This document shows positions 55,396 to 64,000 of a stretch of DNA of 64,000 bases, in pieces (the stretch's first letter is position 1; every line of letters starts with the position of its first letter). A model generated the notes under the pieces. The model made no database searches, was not told the origin of the DNA, and saw nothing but the letters and a program-made list of their open reading frames with translations. The position numbers were made by a program, and so were the translations under genes. The stretch covers positions 248,001-312,000 of the forward strand of contig NZ_JACXAA010000004.1 in assembly GCF_014699035.1 (NCBI RefSeq), written 5' to 3'. This stretch comes from Spirosoma validum (GTDB lineage Bacteria; Bacteroidota; Bacteroidia; Cytophagales; Spirosomataceae).

Positions 55396-57528
55396 ATGTT
55401 TACCCATCAGCAAATCAAATTAACAAGTGCATTGCTGGCCGTAGCCGTAACGACTACAATTGCCCAGCCTATGCTCAAACAAGCCGCAATGACCCAAAAT
55501 CCATTCTTACAGCCGTATTCGACACCGCATCAAACGGCTCCTTTTGACAAGATCAAGAACAACGATTATTTGCCTGCCCTCAAAGAAGGATTAGCCCAGG
55601 GCCGTAAAGAGGTAAACGCTATCGTCAATAATTCAGCGAAGCCAACATTCGAAAACACAATTGTTGCGCTTGAACACTCAGGTGAGTTAGTGGGAAAAGT
55701 GGCATCCGTGTTGTTCAATCTGAACAGTGCTGAAACCTCGCCCGAACTCCAGACCATTGTGAAGGACGTATCACCCATGCTGAGCGAGTATAGCAACGAC
55801 ATTACGTTGAATGAGAAACTGTTTGCCCGCGTAAAAGCCGTTTATGATCAGCGAACCAGTCTCCAGCTTGATCCGGAAAGCGCGATGCTGCTCGAAAAAT
55901 CCTACAAACGCTTTGCTCGTAATGGGGCTAATCTGGACGCTAAAAGCAAAGAGCGGTTGCGGGAAATTGACAAAGATCTGTCGCAGCTCTCGTTGCAGTT
56001 CGGGGAGAACGTACTGAACGAAACCAATGAATACGTACTGGTTGTCGAAGATGAGAAAGACCTGGCAGGCTTACCTGATTTTGCCCGGGAAGCTGCGAAA
56101 GCCACGGCTAAACAGAAAGGGAAATCGGGCTGGGCTTTCACGTTGCAGGCGCCAAGTTATGGTCCATTTATGCAGTATGCCGATAACCGGGAGTTACGCA
56201 AAGAGCTTTACCTGGCTTATAACGGTCGGAGTTTTCATGGCGACAAGAACGATAACTCCACCATTATCCAGAAAATTGTGAACCTGCGTTTTGAACGGGC
56301 GAATCTGCTGGGCTACAAAACCCACGCCGACTTCGTGCTGGAAGAAAGCATGGCTGGTTCGAAAGATAAGGTGCAAAGTTTCCTGGATGAACTCGTTACG
56401 TATGCCCGCCCGGCGGCTGAACGCCAATTAGCTGAACTGACGACCTATGCGAAAGCAAATGGGTTTACGGACGATAAACTGCAGGCCTGGGACAATAATT
56501 ACTACGCCGAGAAACTCAAGAAAGAGAAATACGATCTTGACGATGAAACGCTGAAACCGTATTTTAAACTGGAGAACGTACTGAACGGCGTATTCACCGT
56601 AGCGAATAAACTTTACGGCATCACGTTCAAGGAACGTACTGACATTCCGGTGTACAACTCCGAAGTAAAGACCTTCGATGTATTCGATAAAGACGGCAAA
56701 TTCCTGGCGGTGTTCTATGGCGATTATTTCCCGCGCGAAGGCAAACGGAGTGGGGCCTGGATGAATGATGTGCAGGGGCAAAAAATTGAAAACGGCGAGA
56801 ATATCCGCCCGCATATTGTAAACGTCTGCAACTTCACCAAGCCAACGGATACTAAGCCGTCGCTGTTGACTTTCAACGAAGTCACTACGTTGTTCCATGA
56901 GTTTGGTCATGCCTTGCACGGTATGCTGGCCAACGGAACGTATGAAAGCCTGAGTGGCACCAGCGTTCCCCGCGATTTTGTTGAACTGCCTTCGCAGGTG
57001 ATGGAAAACTGGTGCTACGATCCCGAAGCGCTGAAAATTTTTGCGAAGCACTACCAGACGGGCGACGTTATCCCGAATGAACTGATCGAGAAAATCCGCG
57101 CCAGTCAGAACTTCCTGGCTGGTTTGGCTAATCTGCGGCAATTACGGTTTGGCCTGGTCGACCTGTATTATCACGGGCAGCAACCCACGGGCGAAACAAT
57201 TACGCAGGTTGAAAGTAAAGTTGATTCAGTTGCGAATCTGTTCCCACGTGTTGAAGGCGTAGCGTTTAGCCCGGCCTTCACGCACATTTTTGCGGGTGGG
57301 TATTCCGCGGGCTACTACAGCTACAAATGGAGCGAAGTGCTGGATGCTGATGCGTTCGAGTTCTTCAAGGAGAAAGGGGGCTTAGACAACAAAGCGGCCG
57401 CCGATAGCTTCCGCAAGAACGTACTGGAGAAAGGAGGAACCGAAAAGCCGATGGAACTCTACAAGAAATTCCGGGGCCGCGAACCGTCGCCCAAAGCGAT
57501 GTTACGACGTAGCGGCTTGATTTTATAG
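55396..57528 (+). CDS. dcp: M3 family zinc peptidase (dipeptidyl carboxypeptidase)
   Basis: Cleaves dipeptides or short oligopeptides. ATG 55396 (MFTHQQIKLTSALLAVAV) begins a signal peptide; the longer start at 55333 would add 21 unlikely residues. The HEXXH zinc site is FHEFGHALHG with His501, Glu502, His505. The end VLEKGGTEKPMELYKKFRGR is the Dcp-type closing region. 710 residues, normal for Dcp. Exported, so probably periplasmic. A perfect hairpin follows. Confidence 0.93.
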   Translation: MFTHQQIKLTSALLAVAVTTTIAQPMLKQAAMTQNPFLQPYSTPHQTAPFDKIKNNDYLPALKEGLAQGRKEVNAIVNNSAKPTFENTIVALEHSGELVGKVASVLFNLNSAETSPELQTIVKDVSPMLSEYSNDITLNEKLFARVKAVYDQRTSLQLDPESAMLLEKSYKRFARNGANLDAKSKERLREIDKDLSQLSLQFGENVLNETNEYVLVVEDEKDLAGLPDFAREAAKATAKQKGKSGWAFTLQAPSYGPFMQYADNRELRKELYLAYNGRSFHGDKNDNSTIIQKIVNLRFERANLLGYKTHADFVLEESMAGSKDKVQSFLDELVTYARPAAERQLAELTTYAKANGFTDDKLQAWDNNYYAEKLKKEKYDLDDETLKPYFKLENVLNGVFTVANKLYGITFKERTDIPVYNSEVKTFDVFDKDGKFLAVFYGDYFPREGKRSGAWMNDVQGQKIENGENIRPHIVNVCNFTKPTDTKPSLLTFNEVTTLFHEFGHALHGMLANGTYESLSGTSVPRDFVELPSQVMENWCYDPEALKIFAKHYQTGDVIPNELIEKIRASQNFLAGLANLRQLRFGLVDLYYHGQQPTGETITQVESKVDSVANLFPRVEGVAFSPAFTHIFAGGYSAGYYSYKWSEVLDADAFEFFKEKGGLDNKAAADSFRKNVLEKGGTEKPMELYKKFRGREPSPKAMLRRSGLIL

Positions 57529-57603
57529 CGATTGCAATAGGTTGGTCAAGAATCGAGACACTCCATAAAGACGATGGATGTGGTGTCGATTCATTAGGTC
57601 TTT

Positions 57604-57649
57604 ATAGCCTTATAAAAGCAAAATGCACATTTTGCTTTTATAAGGCTAT
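57604..57649. repeat. Perfect 21-bp inverted repeat with 4-base loop
   Basis: The left arm at 57604-57624 is the exact complement of 57629-57649; loop GCAC. Downstream of dcp, followed by TTCAGTTTTTG. Could be a terminator, but the length and perfection are unusual for one. Confidence 0.85.
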
Positions 57650-57835
57650 TTCAGTTTTTGTTACGTCGAATTTGCCACTGCCAGATCAGCCCGTCGTTGG
57701 GGTCGTTAAACTCGTTTAGTAAGACGGACGTATTGACTGTATGCATATACGAAAAGCAAGAAATGGTCTTTCCGGAAATATGTTGATCACTAATCTACAC
57801 AGCCTATTTTGCAACTAACTCAAGTCTTAGATTGG

Positions 57836-58170
57836 ATGGAAAATGTACTTCGTTACAAAGATTTTGTCGGGACGGTTCAATACGGCACCGACGATAAGGT
57901 TTTTCATGGAAAGCTGGCTTTTATCACTGATTTAGTAACGTTTGAAAGAAGTAGGTCAGCGAATTGGAAACAGCCTTTACAGAAGCTGTTAAAGATTATT
58001 TATAACTGTGTGAAACAGTTGGTAAAAAGCCAGAAAGAAGTTTTACCGGTTCATTCAGTATTCGCGTGAAATCCAAACTACATCGCCAGGTAGCTACTGC
58101 TTCTTTGGAAAAAGCAGTATCACTTGATTGGGTTGCTGTTGATGCCCTGCGTAAATATGTGAGGCAATAA
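57836..58170 (+). pseudogene. hicB: Inactivated HicB-family antitoxin
   Basis: ATG 57836 opens NVLRYKDFVGTVQYGTDD and FHGKLAFITDLVTFE, the HicB RNase-H-like N-domain. A frameshift after TFE breaks the frame at about 57950; in another frame the rest follows: VSELETAFTEAVKDYL, an in-frame TAA, then LCETVGKKPERSFTGSF, FSIRVKSKLHRQVA and ASLEKAVSLD to the stop 58170, a ribbon-helix-helix domain. So one frameshift and one stop. No hicA toxin was found in the 190 bases upstream. Dead orphan antitoxin, or a sequencing problem. Confidence 0.85.
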
Positions 58171-58175
58171 AAAAC

Positions 58176-58204
58176 AAAAAACCGAACGTTATGCTCGGTT
58201 TTTT
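58176..58204. terminator. Bidirectional terminator
   Basis: AAAAAACCGA and TCGGTTTTTT, 10-bp perfect stem with 9-base loop, between the hicB remnant and the glucosidase stop. Confidence 0.85.
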
Positions 58205-58213
58205 GCTCAATTC

Positions 58214-60886
<2,673 letters not shown>

Positions 60887-61142
60887 GCTATTTAGAAATG
60901 TCTATTGGACGGTAGATAATGCGTATGATAAAAACATGAACGCCAAATATAGTATGCATGCTGAGTATTTTCTGGAAAAATCACGCATATTTCCCCTGAT
61001 TTTCACGTACTCAACAAAAATATAAGGGTAGTAAGATAGTTATCAACCTGTTTTGGTGCATACTGTTTATACTGAATAAATACTTATTTTAATCATTGTG
61101 GTTACAAGAATGTTTCCTGATTGATACACCTATTCAGCGCTC

Positions 61143-61655
61143 ATGAATCTTGATTGCGGTCCTTGCCAACTTCGACCCTGGCGCCTTTCCGACGCAGATA
61201 CGTTGGTAGAACACGCGAATAATTGGGCCATCTGGCTCAATCTGCGGGATCGTTTCCCCCATCCCTACACGCAGGCAGACGCCGACTGGTGGGTGAAGTT
61301 TGCCTCCGAAACCACACCGACAACAATTCTGGCCATTGCCGTTGATGGAGAAGCTGTTGGCACAATTGGTATGGAGATTCATACCGATATTGAGCGGTGT
61401 TCGGCCGAAGTTGGCTATTGGTTAAGTGAACAGCACTGGAGGAAAGGAATCATGACTGCCGCTTTACGCGCCTTTACAACCTACGCCTTCGACCAGTTCG
61501 ATTTAACCCGCTTGTATGCGGTGCCCTTTGTACGAAATGAAGCATCCGTGCGTATTCTGGAAAAAGTCGGTTATCAGCGAGAGGGACTAATGCGACGTAG
61601 CGTTATCAAAGACGGCGTTGTGCTGGATCAGTTTCTGTATGCCTACGTGGTATAA
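61143..61655 (+). CDS. GNAT N-acetyltransferase (RimJ/RimL-type)
   Basis: 170 residues. GNAT signatures: LRPWRLSDADTL at the start, AEVGYWLSEQHWRKGIMTAA for acetyl-CoA binding, and VRNEASVRILEKVGYQREG. Acetylates an amine or protein N-terminus using acetyl-CoA. Stands between divergent genes. Confidence 0.92.
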   Translation: MNLDCGPCQLRPWRLSDADTLVEHANNWAIWLNLRDRFPHPYTQADADWWVKFASETTPTTILAIAVDGEAVGTIGMEIHTDIERCSAEVGYWLSEQHWRKGIMTAALRAFTTYAFDQFDLTRLYAVPFVRNEASVRILEKVGYQREGLMRRSVIKDGVVLDQFLYAYVV

Positions 61656-61680
61656 AACGACTTGCCAGCCCCATACTACG

Positions 61681-62271
61681 TTACCTGATAGACCAATAAA
61701 AACTGGCACCAATTGTTAAGCCGAGTAGGGCGCCCGCGATAATCTCAGATACTGTGTGTTTTTTTAAAATAAATCGGGAAAGGGCAATCAAAAGTGAGAA
61801 TAAGGCCATGCTTATACCAATTGTCGGGCTTAGTAGTGCCATAGCCCAGGCTAAAAAGAACGAAAGCGAGGTATGTAGAGAAACCTTTATGAAAAAATTA
61901 AGCAGGTACGAACCTACGATGAGTATGAGCGAGAATAACGTACCGTAACAAAATGATCGCGGTTGATTTGTAGCGAAGAGAAGGCCGGTAGCCAGGGTCA
62001 GTAAACCAATAACGATGGGATAAAACTGATAGCGCTGTCTTTGATCGGAGACATCAAAATTAGTGAATCGCCCCTGCCTGACCTTCCGGTAGTTTCGCCA
62101 GGAAATCGGAAGGACGACACCACCCAACAATAAGCCAGAAATAATAACGGCATTCTTGAGGGGCAATTGCTGAAAGGTAACATAGCCAGTAAACAGCGAT
62201 GTCGTTAAAAGCGGATGCCCAACAATGGAAACAAGTTTAGCAAACTGGATAAGCGGTGAACCCGTTTTCAT
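61681..62271 (-). CDS. PAP2-like integral membrane protein
   Basis: 196 residues from ATG 62271 (MKTGSPLIQFAKLV); the longest frame begins at 62301. Five or six membrane spans. The PAP2 (phosphatidic acid phosphatase type 2) marks are partly kept: VSLHTSLSFF (Ser/His motif) and SRFILKKHTVSEIIAGALLG (Arg/His motif), but the final Asp is Glu and the first motif is not found, so activity is doubtful. Follows the serine hydrolase with 29 bases between: likely one unit. Confidence 0.75.
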   Translation of the reverse strand: MKTGSPLIQFAKLVSIVGHPLLTTSLFTGYVTFQQLPLKNAVIISGLLLGGVVLPISWRNYRKVRQGRFTNFDVSDQRQRYQFYPIVIGLLTLATGLLFATNQPRSFCYGTLFSLILIVGSYLLNFFIKVSLHTSLSFFLAWAMALLSPTIGISMALFSLLIALSRFILKKHTVSEIIAGALLGLTIGASFYWSIR

Positions 62272-62300
62272 GGTTGGGCAATGATTGAGATCGCTTTCCA

Positions 62301-63476
62301 CTAGTTCTTCACTGCGGCCAGTACACGTTTGATCAGTTCATTGGGACTGCCGTTATGCCATCGCCAGACAATTACAATGTCATGTTCAGGGTCAACCCAG
62401 ATCGTGTTTGAACCTGCACCGATCGCGGCAAAACTGGTCGCTGGTGCGTCAGGCCAGGCTTTCTTTCCCGTTGAACTCGTACCCGTATTCAGCCACCATA
62501 GATACCCATAATCGGGGCCAACTGGGCTGGGCGTGGTTGCCTGTTTCACCCAGTTCGGGGAGACAATCTGTTGATTACCCCAGCGACCCTGCCGCAGAAA
62601 AAGATAGCCGAAGCGGGCTTCGTCGCGCGCATTGATCCATAAACCACCGCCCCAGCGCGTACCGCCACTTACCGACGGCATTTGTTTCCCGCCAATATCG
62701 ACTACAGCGTTGGGATACGTAACGTAGCGCCAGGTATCCGATGCGCCGATCGGATTCATGATTTCGTCGCGCACTACGTCGGGTATGGGCTTTTTCCACA
62801 AACGTAACAGCGACAACGCCATTCGGTTGATACGTACGTCGTTGTATTCGTAAAAAGCGCCAGGTTTCTGGAGCGTACGATGTTTGCGTTCGCCTTTGCC
62901 GAAGGCTTCTTTGCCCACGAAATCACTGTTTTTGCCCCAGAGCGTTCCTTCCCATTCGCTGGTTTGGGTGAGATGGTTTTCCCACGTAATGGCGCGGTTT
63001 TGCTCCGAATCATACCCGCCATCGTGGATAAGTTTCGCAACCGGATCATGAATGTCGGGAATCATACCCCGCTCGATCGTAATTCCTGCGACTGTCGACA
63101 GTACGCTCTTCGCGACGCTGTAGGTTGGGTCGGCGCGTTGTGTGTCGCCCCATTCAGCCACGATGTAGCCATGACGAAGAACGATGCCGTTGGTAGCGGC
63201 CCGGCTGCTGGGCATTGGTCCGAGGAGTTTACCGAAGATCTCTTCCTGGGTCGAGAAATTGGGCGTCATCTGGGTAGTCTCCTGCGTTTTGGCGAACGCT
63301 ACGGCCTGGTCGAGTAATGTAGCATCCATGCCCACTTTTTCGGGTGACCGATGGGCCCAATTATCGCCTTTGGGTGGAAAATAGTTTGTTGAGGTAGCTG
63401 GCTGGCGGTGGCAGGCTGTCAGCGTAGCCAGGACTAACGTATAGAGGGTAAGTTTGCGCAGAAAAAATGGCGTCAT
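62301..63476 (-). CDS. Serine hydrolase lipoprotein (class C beta-lactamase-like)
   Basis: 391 residues from ATG 63476 (MTPFFLRKLTLYTLVLATLT then Cys), a lipoprotein signal; the longest frame starts at 63584. Penicillin-binding/beta-lactamase C fold: SVAKSVLS (SxxK, nucleophile Ser and Lys), YNDVRIN at the Tyr-x-Asn place with Asp instead of Asn, and a late IVWRWHNGS instead of KTG. More like an esterase or NylB-type hydrolase than an antibiotic-destroying enzyme. Confidence 0.88.
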   Translation of the reverse strand: MTPFFLRKLTLYTLVLATLTACHRQPATSTNYFPPKGDNWAHRSPEKVGMDATLLDQAVAFAKTQETTQMTPNFSTQEEIFGKLLGPMPSSRAATNGIVLRHGYIVAEWGDTQRADPTYSVAKSVLSTVAGITIERGMIPDIHDPVAKLIHDGGYDSEQNRAITWENHLTQTSEWEGTLWGKNSDFVGKEAFGKGERKHRTLQKPGAFYEYNDVRINRMALSLLRLWKKPIPDVVRDEIMNPIGASDTWRYVTYPNAVVDIGGKQMPSVSGGTRWGGGLWINARDEARFGYLFLRQGRWGNQQIVSPNWVKQATTPSPVGPDYGYLWWLNTGTSSTGKKAWPDAPATSFAAIGAGSNTIWVDPEHDIVIVWRWHNGSPNELIKRVLAAVKN

Positions 63477-63798
63477 TCGTGGTTGAGTTTGGTTTTGGAC
63501 CGCTTGCTGGTGATTGTCGATACCAGAGTCCGAAGATAAGCTGTTTTCGTAGAGAATTTGCCTGTTTCGGTCAATTGAAGGCATTTTTAGCGAAGGAGGT
63601 ATTTACTTTTAACCGAACATTAACCCCTGCTTTATCCTCTTTTCAGGTCATCTGACGACGTTTGTCGTGTCAGCAAAGAAGCCGATTCTCTGGAAAAATA
63701 AGGCCTGAGTTTTCGAAGATTCGGCTTCCCTGCTGGTACGTATATAACCTGTTACCTGAACGATGTTTCAACCGCATCACATTTCGTAAAAATCAATC

Positions 63799-64000
63799 AT
63801 GAAAGCGCTCATCCATTTTATTTCGACAAAAACAACGCTGCTCACACTCGGGCTGCTTGTCGCAGGATGGCAATCAACTTTTGCGCAAACTACAGAAGCT
63901 GAACAGCAACCTGCACCCACTGACAACCAAACCATTGTGTCGGCCATTGCTCCGTACCGCGACGATGTTCGCCGGTCGATTTTATTAGCCAGTGAACAGC
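63799..64000 (+). CDS. Secreted protein, N-terminus only
   Basis: Truncated by the window end. ATG 63799 opens a signal peptide (LLTLGLLVAGWQSTFAQ), then a polar linker rich in Gln and Thr, then AIAPYRDDVRRSILLAS. 67 residues visible. No family recognised. Confidence 0.6.
   Translation, partial: MKALIHFISTKTTLLTLGLLVAGWQSTFAQTTEAEQQPAPTDNQTIVSAIAPYRDDVRRSILLASEQ

Overview
The window looks like chromosomal DNA of a Bacteroidota bacterium of the Cytophagales, most like Spirosoma or a close relative. The clues are two SusC/SusD pairs, an Oar-type TonB receptor, secreted choice-of-anchor-Q beta-helix proteins, DUF2147, sulfatases in a polysaccharide-utilisation setting, almost no Shine-Dalgarno sequences, and at least one TTTG/TAnnTTTG-type promoter. 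The genus is an inference. I saw no rRNA, tRNA, CRISPR array, replication origin or intact mobile element.

Layout. 1-4.9 kb: a giant secreted adhesin-like protein (Gly-rich domain, beta-helices, Ig-like domains), broken by a one-base shift in a G8 run. 5.5-11.6 kb: SusC, SusD and an exported PLP enzyme of aminotransferase class V. 11.6-11.8 kb: a decayed IS3-type orfA with the element's end. 12.1-21.5 kb: a promoter with a long leader, then SusC, SusD and three exported sulfatases in one tight operon, which suggests uptake and desulfation of a sulfated glycan. 21.8-28.2 kb: a flavin monooxygenase, small hypotheticals, an AraC regulator next to an SDR with a direct-repeat operator candidate, and a PRISE-type reductase. 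28.2-30.2 kb: gene-poor, with remnants of coding sequence.

30.2-44.2 kb is a dense signalling island: a stand-alone CheB with a zinc-ribbon-like tail, a CheB-CheR-PAS-histidine kinase-receiver fusion whose CheB domain has Asn where the catalytic Asp is expected, a kinase reduced to its dimerisation/phosphoacceptor part, a receiver with Glu at the phosphorylation site, a fatty acid desaturase, a receiver-Crp fusion overlapping a multi-PAS kinase, and another single receiver. This is the best candidate for an unusual system in the window: several members keep the shape of two-component proteins but have lost or changed key chemistry.

44.7-47.0 kb: an exported sugar epimerase-like protein and an exported Gfo/Idh/MocA oxidoreductase, separated by a small inverted-repeat element. 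47.2-64.0 kb: mixed housekeeping and envelope genes: CsbD-like, FMO-like, DUF2147, thioesterase, DctA-type symporter, Oar-like TonB receptor, a Tyr/Gln/Asn-rich secreted protein, M3 peptidase (Dcp), a dead hicB, a GH63-like glucosidase, GNAT, PAP2-like and serine hydrolase proteins, and the start of one more secreted protein. Several intergenic palindromes (CTTTGWCAAAG pair, a 21-bp perfect hairpin, a GGTATCA element) mark this part.
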